Source of the DNA: Rugamonas brunnea
Lineage (GTDB): Bacteria > Pseudomonadota > Gammaproteobacteria > Burkholderiales > Burkholderiaceae_D
Direction of reading: 5' to 3'
Assembly: GCF_014042345.1 (NCBI RefSeq)
Contig: NZ_JACEZT010000002.1
Span: 248,001 to 312,000 of the forward strand
DNA: 64,000 nt
Translations under genes and position numbers: made by a program
The notes under the pieces: model-generated
The model's database searches: none
The model's input: only the letters and a program-made list of their open reading frames with translations
What the model was told of the DNA's origin: nothing
Shown here: in pieces, positions 33,919 through 43,479 of the stretch
Layout of the letters: each line of letters opens with the position of its first letter
Numbering within the stretch: the stretch's first letter is position 1

Positions 33919-34529
33919 GAATAGGCTCCTGGAAGATCGGTATTGTATATTTTTATTGGCCAAAACATCTAATTTAGCAACATTTAATCCGGGCCCGCCC
34001 GCCCCGCAGGGCGCAGGTTTAGAGGCTTTCCTCGGAAAAGCGGCGGTCTGATGCTGCGGTGCAGCAATGTTCATTGACTTATTCTTTAACTAATCTTTCG
34101 CGGCTGCTGTCGCGGGGCGGCAACAGTGGTTTGCTGTCAAGATTTTTAATTGTTGTTGCTTTTTTGTCCGTTCGGAAAAAATTTAGTCCAGCAACAAGGA
34201 CAACGATCGTGGCCATTTCATGGGGCGGCGCCGGAATGCGCACGGCCAAGCCCGTGCCGGGGCCGTCCCCTACTATGCTACAGCCCGGATATGTTCGACA
34301 AATACGATTTTATTTCGTTATTTATACGAAATAGATATGAATTTTTGCGACTAATTCACGTGCTAGCATGGCCACTACTTTGCAGAATGCAAAGGCAAAT
34401 GTGCGGAATGTCACATGTTTCCAGCGCCCGCGCGCACTGTCGCGGACGCGACGACCGATCTCCTGCCCGGCCCATCCGGCCGCCGGCATGGAATTTTCAA
34501 CAGGTGTTAGACCTATGGGAGTTGCACTC
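33919..34529. other. 611-nt divergent region between bmpA and the TonB receptor
   Basis: AT-rich compared with its neighbours and without a convincing gene. It contains an 8-bp inverted repeat TTGTTGCT (34153-34160) / AGCAACAA (34190-34197). A perfect 7-bp inverted repeat ATTTCGT (34312-34318) / ACGAAAT (34326-34332) lies about 200 nt upstream of the receptor start. The bmpA -10 lies at 33942-33947. The two dyads are operator candidates for co-regulating importer and receptor. Confidence 0.45.
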
Positions 34530-36839
34530 ATGATAAGAAAAAGTAATGGATTTGCCACCCGCACGCTGATCGCGCTGGCCGTGGCCGGCACCTTCCCGCT
34601 GCACGCGGCCATGGCCGACGAGGCGGGGCAGGCCGCGCCCGCCGCCGAGCAGACCGCGCCGGGCCAGCTGGAAACGGTGATCGTGACGGCCCAGCGCCGC
34701 GCCGAGAACATCAAGGACGTGCCGATGTCGATCGCCACCCTCAAGGGCGAAAAGCTCGACGTGCTGACCTCGGGCGCGGCCGACATCCGCTTCCTGGCCG
34801 GCCGCTCGCCCAGCGTGAACGTGGAATCGGACTATGGCCGTACCTTCCCCCGTTTCTACATCCGAGGCCTGGGCAATACCGACTTTGACTTGAACGCCTC
34901 CCAGCCCGTGGGCCTGGTGATGGACGACATCGTGCAGGAAAACCCCATGCTCAAGGGCTTCCCCGTGTTCGACGTGGACCAGGTGGAAGTGCTGCGCGGC
35001 CCGCAGGGCACGCTGTTCGGGCGCAACTCGCCGGCCGGCGTGATCAAGTTCGATTCGGCCAGGCCCGTGTTCCGCCAGGAAGGCTATGTCACGCTGGGCA
35101 TCGGCAATTACTCGGCTAAGACGGCCGAAGGCATGTTCAACATCCCCGTCAGCGACACCGTGGCGCTGCGCTTCTCGGGCACCAGCCAGCACCGCGGCAA
35201 CCGCGTGCACAACACCAATCCCAATCCCAACACGGGCACCAAGGACTTCGAAGGCTATGGCGACCAGGCGTTCCGCCTGCAGGCCCTGGTGCAGCCGAAC
35301 AAGGACTTCAGCGCGCTGTTCAACTACCATGAGCGCGACTACCACGGCAGCGCCACCCTGTTCCGCGCCAACATCATCAAGAAGGGCACCAACGACCTGG
35401 TGGACGGCTTCGATTATGGTTCCTACCCGACCGACGGCCAGAACTACCAGCACCTGCAGACCAAGGGCGGCAACATCCGCCTCAAGTACAACGCGGGCGA
35501 CATCACGCTGCATTCGATCACCGGCTACGAGACGCTGGACTTCTACAGCCGTGGCGACGTCGATGGCGGCTACGGCTGCACGCTGTTCTGCGGTCCCGTG
35601 ATCGGCGCCCAGCCGAGCGGTCCCGGCGTGATCCCGTTCCCGGTCGAGACGGCCGACCTACTGCCCAGCCACCGCCAGTTCTCGCAAGAGCTGCGCGCCG
35701 AGTCCAATTACAAGGGCCCGCTGCAGTGGATCGCCGGCCTGTTCTACTTCGATGAGCACATCCGCATCGACAGTATCGCTTTCGATTCGCTCACGCCGGG
35801 CAATCCGCTGTCGCCCAAATACGCCACCCAGACCCAGGATGCCAAGTCGTGGGCCGCGTTTGGTTCGCTCAACTACACCGTCACCGACCAGCTGAAACTG
35901 CGCGGCGGCATGCGCTATACGAGCGACAAGAAGGACTTCACGGCCAGCCGCATCGAACCGCCCCAGTCGTCGTTCAACCAGATCGACAACACCTCGCACA
36001 ACGTGAGCTGGGACCTGAGCGGCACCTATGAGCTGGACAAGACCACCAACCTGTTCGGCCGCGTCGCCACCGGCTACCGCGCGCCCAGTATGCAGGGCCG
36101 CCTGTTCGGCCTGACCGACAAGCCATCGTTCGCCGGCGCGGAAAAGGCGCTGTCGTACGAGGCCGGCATCAAGCAGGACTTGTTCAACAAGCGGGCCCGT
36201 TTGTCGGCCAGCGTGTTCCAGTATCGCGTCAAGGACAAGCAGCTGACGGCCGGCAGCGGCACCGTCAACATGAACCAGCTGGTCAATGCCGACAAGGTGA
36301 CGGGCCAGGGCATGGAAGTGGACTTCCAGGCCAACCTGAGCGACGCGTTCAGCATGACGCTGGGCGGCAGCTACAACGACACGGAGATCAAGGACAAGAA
36401 CCTTTTCGTGCAGTACTGCGGCAACTACACCAACAACGCCGCGTCGGGCTGCTCGCCGAGCAATATGAATCCACTCGTTCCCGGCACCTCCAAGGTTGAC
36501 GGCAACCCGCTGCCGCGCGCACCCAAGACCCAGCTGAACTTCACGCTCAAGTACAGCAAGGAGATGGGCGACGGCGAGTTCTATGCCTACACCGACTGGA
36601 CCTACCGCAGCAGCTACAACTTCTTCCTGTACGAAGCGCCCGAGTACAAGGCCAAGCCGCTGACGGAAGGCGGCCTGCGCGCCGGCTACCGCTGGAACGG
36701 CGGCAAGTATGAAGTGGCTGCGTTTGGCCGCAACATCACCAACAAGCAGGTGCTGATCGGCGCCATCGACTTCGACAACCTGACCGGCATGCTGAACGAA
36801 CCGCGCACCTGGGGCGCCACGTTCAAGGTCAACTTCTAA
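34530..36839 (+). CDS. TonB-dependent outer-membrane receptor
   Basis: A 769-residue receptor. The signal peptide ends HAAMA/DEAG, and the TonB box region is ETVIVTAQRR. The plug domain contains FPRFYIRGLGN, VEVLRGPQGTLFGRNSPAG and the barrel ends TWGATFKVNF. Start chosen at 34530 with GGAG 8 nt upstream; the frame is open further up but with no signal peptide. The family is annotated for siderophores but also carries sugars, vitamins and nucleosides in Proteobacteria. Its head-to-head position with the nucleoside importer suggests a nucleoside-type ligand; that is inference. Confidence 0.88.
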   Translation: MIRKSNGFATRTLIALAVAGTFPLHAAMADEAGQAAPAAEQTAPGQLETVIVTAQRRAENIKDVPMSIATLKGEKLDVLTSGAADIRFLAGRSPSVNVESDYGRTFPRFYIRGLGNTDFDLNASQPVGLVMDDIVQENPMLKGFPVFDVDQVEVLRGPQGTLFGRNSPAGVIKFDSARPVFRQEGYVTLGIGNYSAKTAEGMFNIPVSDTVALRFSGTSQHRGNRVHNTNPNPNTGTKDFEGYGDQAFRLQALVQPNKDFSALFNYHERDYHGSATLFRANIIKKGTNDLVDGFDYGSYPTDGQNYQHLQTKGGNIRLKYNAGDITLHSITGYETLDFYSRGDVDGGYGCTLFCGPVIGAQPSGPGVIPFPVETADLLPSHRQFSQELRAESNYKGPLQWIAGLFYFDEHIRIDSIAFDSLTPGNPLSPKYATQTQDAKSWAAFGSLNYTVTDQLKLRGGMRYTSDKKDFTASRIEPPQSSFNQIDNTSHNVSWDLSGTYELDKTTNLFGRVATGYRAPSMQGRLFGLTDKPSFAGAEKALSYEAGIKQDLFNKRARLSASVFQYRVKDKQLTAGSGTVNMNQLVNADKVTGQGMEVDFQANLSDAFSMTLGGSYNDTEIKDKNLFVQYCGNYTNNAASGCSPSNMNPLVPGTSKVDGNPLPRAPKTQLNFTLKYSKEMGDGEFYAYTDWTYRSSYNFFLYEAPEYKAKPLTEGGLRAGYRWNGGKYEVAAFGRNITNKQVLIGAIDFDNLTGMLNEPRTWGATFKVNF

Positions 36840-36866
36840 GCCGCCGTCGTTCAGGTGTTCCCGCCG

Positions 36867-36903
36867 CAGCCCGCGCGCCGCAAGGTGCGCGGGCTGTTTT
36901 TTT
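36867..36903 (+). terminator. strong intrinsic terminator after the TonB receptor
   Basis: CAGCCCGCGC (36867-36876) pairs with GCGCGGGCTG (36887-36896). Three more pairs (one G-T wobble) extend the stem to a GCAA tetraloop (36880-36883). Seven T follow (36897-36903). It begins 28 nt after the stop codon. Confidence 0.95.
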
Positions 36904-37045
36904 CATCTTGCCGGCGGGGCCGACCGGGGTGCCATTGATTTCCAGCAGTATGTTGCTGTGGAAAGAATTTCTATTAGACAATAGAATGAGGGCGGAATTT
37001 CCCCGGTGTTAGCACCTGTTCATATTCGGATAAAGGACTTGTTGA

Positions 37046-37450
37046 ATGAAGAAACAAATCGCGGCATTGCTGATTTCGGTGCTCTCGATGGCGCATGCCA
37101 GCGCTTGCACCTTCACCTGGCACCACTACGGTGAGGAGTCGACCAGGTCGCTGATCAATCCGGACATCGGCAGCCATGTGACGGACGCGTATTGCGCGAA
37201 GTTCAATGCAAAAAATGAGTTGTTCGTGCAAACGTCGACCTACGTGATGAACAATATGGCGGCGGGGCATGCGATCGTCGGCATCCGGCCCAAAGGCAGC
37301 AACGCTCACCCCATTGAAACCTTTACCATGCTGTCCACCGATACCAACGGACGCACCTCGGGCGACGCCCAGGCCCTTGCTGTCCGGGCGACGCTCAAGG
37401 CGATGGATAACCTGATGTCGGAACTGCAGACCTACAAGGTGCGCAACTGA
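37046..37450 (+). CDS. small exported protein of unknown function
   Basis: A 134-residue protein with a signal peptide (MKKQIAALLISVLSMAHASA) followed directly by Cys. The mature part contains two cysteines, a His pair (TWHHYGEES) and a mixed alpha/beta-looking sequence (AIVGIRPKGSN, QALAVRATLKAMDNLMSEL). AAGGA lies 8 nt upstream of the ATG. I do not recognise the family. Its base composition is less GC-rich than the neighbours, which may mean recent acquisition. It stands alone between a strong terminator and a long hairpin. Confidence 0.65.
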   Translation: MKKQIAALLISVLSMAHASACTFTWHHYGEESTRSLINPDIGSHVTDAYCAKFNAKNELFVQTSTYVMNNMAAGHAIVGIRPKGSNAHPIETFTMLSTDTNGRTSGDAQALAVRATLKAMDNLMSELQTYKVRN

Positions 37451-37463
37451 CACCGCTTGGCGA

Positions 37464-37499
37464 GGACGTAACGCCGTGCTTCCTGACGGTGTTACGTCC
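37464..37499. terminator. long hairpin between convergent genes
   Basis: GGACGTAAC (37464-37472) pairs perfectly with GTTACGTCC (37491-37499). A G-T wobble and CCGT/ACGG extend this to 14 pairs around an 8-nt loop. It lies between the convergent small secreted protein and DUF4148 genes. There is no long T run on either strand, so termination is not certain. Confidence 0.55.
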
Positions 37500-37532
37500 C
37501 CATGCGTCGCGCACAGGCGCATGCACAGCGGC

Positions 37533-37793
37533 TTAGTGGGCTTGCGGGTGGTGCTTGCGGGTCTGCGCCACGTCCATGTCCGCTTCCGTTTCCGGCACCT
37601 CGCCCTTGCTGCGGGCTTCGAACAGGGCGGCGCGTACCTGCTCGCGCGTCAGGCCGGTTGCGGCGGGCTGGGTTGGCGCGGCTGCCGAAGAGGAACCGGC
37701 GGCTTCCGAGCGCGTGGCGTCGGGAGCGTCGGCGGCGAAGGCGGTGCTGCTGGCGGCGATGATCAGGGTGGCGATCCAGGTGGTGGTTTTCAT
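37533..37793 (-). CDS. DUF4148 domain protein, small exported
   Basis: An 86-residue periplasmic protein with a signal peptide ending STAFA/ADA, an Ala/Ser/Pro-rich middle and the DUF4148 core LTREQVRAALFEARSKGEVPETEADM. The family is common in Burkholderiales and has no known function. AGGAG lies 7 nt upstream of the ATG at 37793. It follows emrB by 83 nt on the same strand and could be the tail of the efflux operon or a separate unit. Confidence 0.85.
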   Translation of the reverse strand: MKTTTWIATLIIAASSTAFAADAPDATRSEAAGSSSAAAPTQPAATGLTREQVRAALFEARSKGEVPETEADMDVAQTRKHHPQAH

Positions 37794-37876
37794 GATGTAG
37801 CTCCTGTCGTAAGTAAGTACTGCGGTTGAGAGAACAACGGTGAAGCGGAAACGGTGAATAAAACGGTATAAATCGT

Positions 37877-39490
37877 TTAGTGGGCGCCGCCTGCGTCGAC
37901 TTTGCCGGCGGCGGCCACGGGCCGGGCCAGCCACACGACGCCGATTAGCAGGACAAACAGCAGGGCCGAACCCCAGAACAGGTCATTGGCGGCCAGCATG
38001 TAGGCCTGCGTGTTGACCTGGCGTTCCAGCAGCTGCCATGACTGGGCGGCCGAATAGCCAAGCTGCGACAGGCGTTCCAGCGTGTCCTGGGTGGCTTGCG
38101 CATACGGCGACACGGCTTCGGCCAGGCGCACGTGGTGCAGGCTGGCGCGGTCGTCCCACAGGGTGCCGGCGGCCGAGGCGCCGAACGCGCCGGCCGTGAT
38201 GCGGGCGAAGTTGCACAGGCCGGAGGCGGCCGCCAGCCGCAGCGGCGGCAGGCCGGACAGGGCCAGCGCCGTCAGCGGCACGAAGAAGGTGGCCATGGCC
38301 GCGCCCTGGATCAGCTGCGGCAGCATGATGGTGGTGACGTCGGCCTGCATGTTGAACTGCGAGCGCAGCCAGCACACGACGGCGAACACCAGGAAGGCGA
38401 AGCTGGCCAGCCAGCGCACGTCGAAGCGGCCGATATGTTTGCCCACCAGCGGCGACAGCAGCAGCGCCAGGATGCCCACCGGCGCGCTGACGATGCCGGC
38501 CCAGGTGGCCGTGTAGCCGGCGAACTGCTGCAGCCACAGGGGCAGCAGCACCAGGTTGGCGAAGAACACGCCATAGCCCAGCGACAGCGCCAGCGTACCG
38601 ATCGAGAAGTTGCGGCCCTTGAACAGGCTCAGGTCCACGATCGGGTGCTGGTGGGTCGTCTCCCAGATCACGAACACGGCGAAGGCGATGGCCGCCGTCA
38701 GGCCCAGCACCACCGTCTCGGGGGAGCTGAACCAGTCCAGTTCCTTGCCCTTGTCGAGCATCACCTGCAGGCAGCCGACCCACACCACGAGCAGGCCCAG
38801 GCCCACGCCGTCGATCGGTTTCTTCACGCGGGCCGACTCGCGGTCGCGCAGCAGCACCCACGTGAGCCACGCGGCGAACAGGCCGGTGGGGATGTTGATG
38901 TAGAAGATCCACGGCCACGAGATGTTGTCCGAGATCCAGCCGCCGAGGATGGGCCCCATCACGGGCGCGATCATGGTGGTCATGGCCCACATGGCCAGCG
39001 CCATGCCGGATTTCTCCTTCGGATAGCTTTGCAGCAGCAGCGCCTGCGACAGCGGGATCATGGGGCCGGCCACGGCGCCCTGCATGATGCGGAACACGAT
39101 CATGCTTTCCAGGTTGGTGGCCAGGCCGCACAGCAGCGAGGCCAGCACGAACAGCAGCACGGCCGCCACGAACAGGCGCACCTGCCCGTAGCGCTGGGTG
39201 AGCCAGCCCGTGAGCGGCACGGCGATGGCGTTGGCCACGGCGAACGAGGTGATGATCCACGTGCCCTGGCTGGCCGACACGCCGATGTCGCCCGCGATGG
39301 ACGGAATCGACACGTTGGCGATGGTGATATCGAGCACGTTCATGAACGTGGCGAGTGCCAGCGCGATGGAGGCGAACACCAGCCGCATGCCTGTCAGCGG
39401 CGGCACGGCGGGTGCGGCTGGCGCGGTGGCGGTGGTACCGGTGGCGCGGGTGGTGTTGGCGATGGCGGCGGTGGCCTTGGCGGTGGTCAT
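37877..39490 (-). CDS. emrB: DHA2-family MFS drug efflux permease
   Basis: The inner-membrane pump of a tripartite exporter. It has 537 residues, consistent with 14 membrane segments. After a Thr/Ala-rich cytoplasmic tail comes the DHA2 signature LDITIANVSIPSIAGDIG, with motif A-like GWLTQRYGQVRLF, and motif C-like APVMGPILGGWISDN. It follows emrA by 13 nt. Substrates of the family are hydrophobic acids and uncouplers. Here it may export the product of the AfsA-like enzyme or simply drugs. Confidence 0.93.
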   Translation of the reverse strand: MTTAKATAAIANTTRATGTTATAPAAPAVPPLTGMRLVFASIALALATFMNVLDITIANVSIPSIAGDIGVSASQGTWIITSFAVANAIAVPLTGWLTQRYGQVRLFVAAVLLFVLASLLCGLATNLESMIVFRIMQGAVAGPMIPLSQALLLQSYPKEKSGMALAMWAMTTMIAPVMGPILGGWISDNISWPWIFYINIPTGLFAAWLTWVLLRDRESARVKKPIDGVGLGLLVVWVGCLQVMLDKGKELDWFSSPETVVLGLTAAIAFAVFVIWETTHQHPIVDLSLFKGRNFSIGTLALSLGYGVFFANLVLLPLWLQQFAGYTATWAGIVSAPVGILALLLSPLVGKHIGRFDVRWLASFAFLVFAVVCWLRSQFNMQADVTTIMLPQLIQGAAMATFFVPLTALALSGLPPLRLAAASGLCNFARITAGAFGASAAGTLWDDRASLHHVRLAEAVSPYAQATQDTLERLSQLGYSAAQSWQLLERQVNTQAYMLAANDLFWGSALLFVLLIGVVWLARPVAAAGKVDAGGAH

Positions 39491-39503
39491 GGCGATGCTC
39501 CGT

Positions 39504-40718
39504 TCAGCGCAGCAGGTTGGCGCGCACGATCTGGTTGGCGATGTCGGCCACGCCGGCGCGCGCCCCGGCCTGGGCCTGATACACGCTGGTCTGGGCCACG
39601 GGCGCGCCGCTGATGGCGCCCGCCAGTTGCGCGCCGCTTTGCTGCGACACGTCCACCTCGGCCACCATCGACAGCCCCACGCGCAGCGGATGGGCCGCCA
39701 CCTCCGACGGCTCCAGCGCCACCCGCACCGGCAAGCGCTGCACCACCTTGATCCAGTTGCCCGTCGCGTTCTGGGCCGGCAGCAGCGAGAACGCGCTGCC
39801 GGTGCCGGCGCCCAGGCCGGCCACGCGGCCGTGGTACACCACGTTGTGGCCGAACAGGTCGGCCGTCAGCGTGACGGGCTGGCCGATGCGCATGTGGCGC
39901 AACTGGCTTTCCTTGAAGTTGGCGTCCACCCACAGCTGGTCCAGCGGCACCACGGCCAGCAGCGGCGCGCCCACGGCCACGCGCTGGCCGATCTGCACGC
40001 TGCGCCGCGCCACGTAGCCGCTTTGCGGCGCGATGATGGCCGTGCGGTCCAACGTCAACTGGGCTTCCTGCAGCGCGGCCACGGCTTGCGCCACGGCCGG
40101 GTGCTCGCGCACGGCGCCGGCGCCGGCCAGCGCGCGGCTGGCCGCGTATTGCTGGCGGCTCGCCTCGAGCGCGGCGGCGGCCGTGCGCGCGCCATCCTCG
40201 GCATGGCGGATCTCCTCCTCGGACACGGCGCCGCTGCCTTTGAGCACGCTGCGCTGGGCCAGGTCGGCTCGCGCGCGGCGCAGTTCCGCTTCACGCAAGG
40301 CCACGGCGGCCGACTGGGCCGACTGGTTCAGGAACAGCGCCTCCGTCTGGCGCACGGTCTGGGCCAGCTGGGTCTTGGCTTTTTCCAGCGCCAGTTTGGC
40401 GTCCGTCGGGTCGAGCTGGGCCAGCACGGTGCCGGCCTGCACGAAGTTGGTGTCGTCGGCGTGGATGGCGACCACAGTGCCGGCCACCTGGGGCGTGAGC
40501 TGGATCACGTTGCCGGCCACGTAGGCGTCGTCGGTCGAGATCTGGAAGCGGGCGCTCGAGTACCAGTAGGCGCCGTAGCCGACGGCGGCCACGCCCAGCG
40601 CGGCGGCCAGCGCCACCAGCATGGCCTTGCGGCGCGCGGCGGGCGCGGTGGCGGCCGGTTGGGCTGCAGCTTGGGCGCCAACGGCCTGGTTGGGAACGGC
40701 GGGGGCTTGGGTAGTCAT
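39504..40718 (-). CDS. emrA: membrane-fusion (HlyD/EmrA) efflux adaptor
   Basis: A 404-residue periplasmic adaptor anchored by one N-terminal membrane segment (about 31-52, AMLVALAAALGVAAVGYGAYW). The biotinyl-lipoyl halves are VQLTPQVAGTVVAIHADDTNFV and IIAPQSGYVARRSVQIGQRV, flanking a coiled-coil hairpin. It lies between the outer-membrane factor (24 nt upstream) and emrB. All three components of a complete envelope-spanning pump are therefore present. Confidence 0.93.
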   Translation of the reverse strand: MTTQAPAVPNQAVGAQAAAQPAATAPAARRKAMLVALAAALGVAAVGYGAYWYSSARFQISTDDAYVAGNVIQLTPQVAGTVVAIHADDTNFVQAGTVLAQLDPTDAKLALEKAKTQLAQTVRQTEALFLNQSAQSAAVALREAELRRARADLAQRSVLKGSGAVSEEEIRHAEDGARTAAAALEASRQQYAASRALAGAGAVREHPAVAQAVAALQEAQLTLDRTAIIAPQSGYVARRSVQIGQRVAVGAPLLAVVPLDQLWVDANFKESQLRHMRIGQPVTLTADLFGHNVVYHGRVAGLGAGTGSAFSLLPAQNATGNWIKVVQRLPVRVALEPSEVAAHPLRVGLSMVAEVDVSQQSGAQLAGAISGAPVAQTSVYQAQAGARAGVADIANQIVRANLLR

Positions 40719-40742
40719 GTTGGTCTCCGATCAGAAAGAGGG

Positions 40743-42167
40743 TCAGGATTGGGCCGGCGCGGCGCCCAGCGCCACACCGTCGCCCAGTGCATGGTTGAGG
40801 CGGATCGCCGTCTGCAGGCGGCGCGCCCGCAGGTCGGCGTCGGCCTGGGCCTGGGCCAGCTGGCGCTGCTGCACACCGAGCACCACCAGGTAGCTCGACA
40901 AGCCTTGCTGGTAGCGCTGGCTGGCCGCCTTCTCGGCCGCGTCCAGCTCGCGCACGGCGCTGCCGTGCGAGGCCAGGCGGCTGTCGAGTGCGCGCCAGGT
41001 GGCCACCTGGTCGGCCACGTCGCGCATGGCGTCGATTACCAGCTGGTTGTAGCGCGCCACTTCCAGCGCGTAGTCGGCGTGGCGCATGGCCAGGCCGGTG
41101 CGCAGCCGGCCGGCGTCGAACAGCGGCAGGTGCAGGGCCGGACCGAAGCCGAACAGGCGGCTGTTGCCTTGCAGGAGATTGCCGGCGTCCAGCGCGGCCA
41201 CGCCGGCGCTGGCCGTCAGGTCGATGTTGGGATAGAAGTCGGCGCGGGCGGCGGCCACGTCATGGCCGGCCGCGTCCAGCCGCAGGCGCTGGGCCACGAT
41301 CTCGGGCCGGCGGCCCACCAGGTCGGCGTCCAGCCGCGCGGGCAGCGACAGCGGCTGGTCCAGCTTGAGCGTGGGCGCCGTCAGCGCCTCGCCGAACGCG
41401 GGCCCGGCGCCGGCCAGCGCGGCCAACTGGTGGCGCAGCATCGTGGCCTGGTTGGCCAGCTGGGCCACGGCGGCCTGCGCCATCGGCACCTCGGCCAGCG
41501 CCTGGCGCCATTCCACTTCCGTATCGAGGCCGGTGCGCATGCGGGCCTGGCGCAGCGTCACTTCGCGCTGGCGCAGCTCCACCTGGCGCTGCGCCAGTGC
41601 CAGTTGTTGTTCGGTGCGCGCCAGTTCCACGTAGTCGTGGGCGATGGCGCCGGCCAGCGTCGCCTCGGCGGCGCGGGCCTCGATGCGGGCCGCGTCGGCG
41701 CGCGACAGGTCGGCCGCCACCCGTTCGCCGTTCTGGCCCCAGAAATCGAATTCGTAGCGGAAGCCCAGCGTCAGCGCGGCCGAGGTGTGGCTGGTGCCGG
41801 CCAGCGCGGGTGGCACGGCGCCGTTGCCGCTGTAGCGCAGGCGGGCGGCGGCCGCGTCGGCGCTCAGTTCCGGGCCGCCGTCGGCGCGGCGCGCCTGCAG
41901 CAGGGCGTCGGCCCGTTCCAGCCGGGCACGCGCTTCAGCCAGGCCGGGGGCGCCGGCGATGGCTTGCGCGATCAGGCGGTCCAGCTGGGCGTCATGGAAG
42001 GCGCGCCACCAGTCGCTGGCCGGCCAGTCGCCCACGGCGGCGCTGACGCCGGTGGCCACCGCGTTCGCGGCCAGCGGCGTGGCCAGCGGCCGTTGCGGGC
42101 CGGGGCTGGCGCAGCCGGCCAGCAGCAGGGCGGCCAGCACGGCCGGCATGGAAAGGGACGGTTTCAT
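40743..42167 (-). CDS. NodT-family outer-membrane efflux lipoprotein
   Basis: A TolC-like channel of 474 residues. The lipobox LLAGC puts the acylated Cys near residue 19. The protein holds two outer-membrane-efflux repeats with the typical DWWRAFHDAQLDRLI opening and GRRPEIVAQRLRLDAA between them. AAGGAG lies 7 nt upstream. It completes the EmrAB pump. It follows the DUF2165 gene by 41 nt. Confidence 0.93.
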   Translation of the reverse strand: MKPSLSMPAVLAALLLAGCASPGPQRPLATPLAANAVATGVSAAVGDWPASDWWRAFHDAQLDRLIAQAIAGAPGLAEARARLERADALLQARRADGGPELSADAAAARLRYSGNGAVPPALAGTSHTSAALTLGFRYEFDFWGQNGERVAADLSRADAARIEARAAEATLAGAIAHDYVELARTEQQLALAQRQVELRQREVTLRQARMRTGLDTEVEWRQALAEVPMAQAAVAQLANQATMLRHQLAALAGAGPAFGEALTAPTLKLDQPLSLPARLDADLVGRRPEIVAQRLRLDAAGHDVAAARADFYPNIDLTASAGVAALDAGNLLQGNSRLFGFGPALHLPLFDAGRLRTGLAMRHADYALEVARYNQLVIDAMRDVADQVATWRALDSRLASHGSAVRELDAAEKAASQRYQQGLSSYLVVLGVQQRQLAQAQADADLRARRLQTAIRLNHALGDGVALGAAPAQS

Positions 42168-42208
42168 GTCAATTCTCCTTCAGTTCTGCGTGTCGCGTTG
42201 TTTCAATG

Positions 42209-42730
42209 TCAGGCGTTGTGCAGCGGGGCTTCGGCCACCGGCGCGCTTTGTACGTACAGCAGGGCGCCCAGCGCGATCAGGATCATGGTCAGGTGCACCG
42301 ACTGCACGGCGCCTTGCTTGATCCAGTAGCCGAACCACAGGCCGCCGCAGGCGAACCACAGCCACAGCAGCAGGAAGCCGGACAGGGCCAGCACGCCGGC
42401 GCTGCGGGCCTGGCGCAACTGGCGCTGCTTGCCGCTCCAGCTGGCGCGGGCGAACAGCAGGGCTGCCAGCCACAGGGCCGAGGCCACCGTCACCTGCACG
42501 GCCGCCACCGCGTACAGCAGCGTGGGCACGTGATCCACGGGCCAGGCGTGCCACGCCAGGCCGTTGCCCAGCACCGGCTCGCCGCGCAGCAGGTCCATCG
42601 ACAGCATGTGACCCAGCAGCTGGCGGTTGGTGCCCGGGTCGGTCAGGTTGTTGAACACGGCGATGCTCAGCCACAGGGCCAGGCCGGTCAGCAGCACCAG
42701 GCGGCTCAGGGCGGAAATGCGGGTAGACAT
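42209..42730 (-). CDS. DUF2165 small integral membrane protein
   Basis: A 173-residue membrane protein with four hydrophobic stretches and the family features FNNLTDPGTNRQLLGHMLSMD near the start, then WFGYWIKQGAVQ. It fits DUF2165, whose function is unknown. GGAGAGAG precedes the ATG at 42730. It lies 10 nt after the HAD gene and before the pump genes, so it belongs to the same operon. Confidence 0.8.
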   Translation of the reverse strand: MSTRISALSRLVLLTGLALWLSIAVFNNLTDPGTNRQLLGHMLSMDLLRGEPVLGNGLAWHAWPVDHVPTLLYAVAAVQVTVASALWLAALLFARASWSGKQRQLRQARSAGVLALSGFLLLWLWFACGGLWFGYWIKQGAVQSVHLTMILIALGALLYVQSAPVAEAPLHNA

Positions 42731-42740
42731 GACTCTCTCC

Positions 42741-43424
42741 TTACATGGTGGGATGGGGGATCAGCACCGGCCAGCCGCGTTCATTGGCCAGCGTCAGCAT
42801 CGACAGTTCGTGCGCCACCACGGTGGGGTGGCCCACGGCTTCCAGCAGCGGCAGGTCGGACAAATGGTCGCCGTAGCCGTAGCACTGTTCGCCGCTGGCG
42901 CCATGGGCCGCGAGGAAGGCGTCCACCGCTACGCGCTTGCCGGCGCCGATGGTCTGCGGCGCCAGCAGTTCGCCCGTGTAGCGGCCCTGCTCGACGGCCA
43001 TGCGGTTGACCAGCAGGTGCTGCACGCCGAGCGCATCGGCCAGCGGCTGGATGATTTCCAGCGCCGAGCCGGACACGAACACCGGCTGCACGCCGTCGGC
43101 CTGGTGGCGGCGCAGCGCGCGCAGCACGGGGGCGATGTAGAAGCCGGGCTGGGTCGACGCTTGCGCGAACCAGCGCCGCGCGCTGGCCGCCAGCGCGCGC
43201 TGCTCGTGGCCGCGGAAGGCGCGGTAGTAGGCGCGGTTCACTTCGTTGCGTTCGCGGCCCTGGCGCAGCAGCGCGCGCAGGCGGCGCTGGGCCAGCCAGT
43301 CGGCCAGCGCGCCGCGCACGGGGCCCAGCCGTTCGCGCAGGTAGAAGGCGCGGAAGGTGAACATGCTTTTCTGGTCGATCAGGGTTTCGTCGACGTCGAA
43401 GAAAGCGTAGCGGTTGCGGGACAT
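42741..43424 (-). CDS. HAD-IB family phosphatase-like hydrolase
   Basis: A 227-residue phosphatase of the SerB-like HAD-IB class. All four motifs are present: the nucleophile pair Asp10/Asp12 in FFDVDET, Ser118 in VSGS, Lys163, and GDHLSD (185-190). A helical cap lies between motifs I and II. It follows the AfsA-like gene by 55 nt. In gamma-butyrolactone biosynthesis the AfsA product is a phosphate ester that must be dephosphorylated, so this enzyme is a natural candidate for that step; the link is inference. AGGAG precedes the ATG. Confidence 0.88.
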   Translation of the reverse strand: MSRNRYAFFDVDETLIDQKSMFTFRAFYLRERLGPVRGALADWLAQRRLRALLRQGRERNEVNRAYYRAFRGHEQRALAASARRWFAQASTQPGFYIAPVLRALRRHQADGVQPVFVSGSALEIIQPLADALGVQHLLVNRMAVEQGRYTGELLAPQTIGAGKRVAVDAFLAAHGASGEQCYGYGDHLSDLPLLEAVGHPTVVAHELSMLTLANERGWPVLIPHPTM

Positions 43425-43479
43425 GCGGTTCTCCTGTGGGCCGGCGCACGCTGGCGCGCCGGCCGGTTGCGGTGGACGG

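Noticed and set aside
37464..37499. Long hairpin as a REP or mobile-element end
   Set aside because: Only one copy was noticed in the window and there is no associated transposase; a role between convergent genes is simpler.
39198..42329. Plus-strand open frame of more than 1000 codons across emrB, emrA and the NodT channel
   Set aside because: Antisense to three well-recognised genes with proper starts; repetitive Gly/His/Arg/Gln product.
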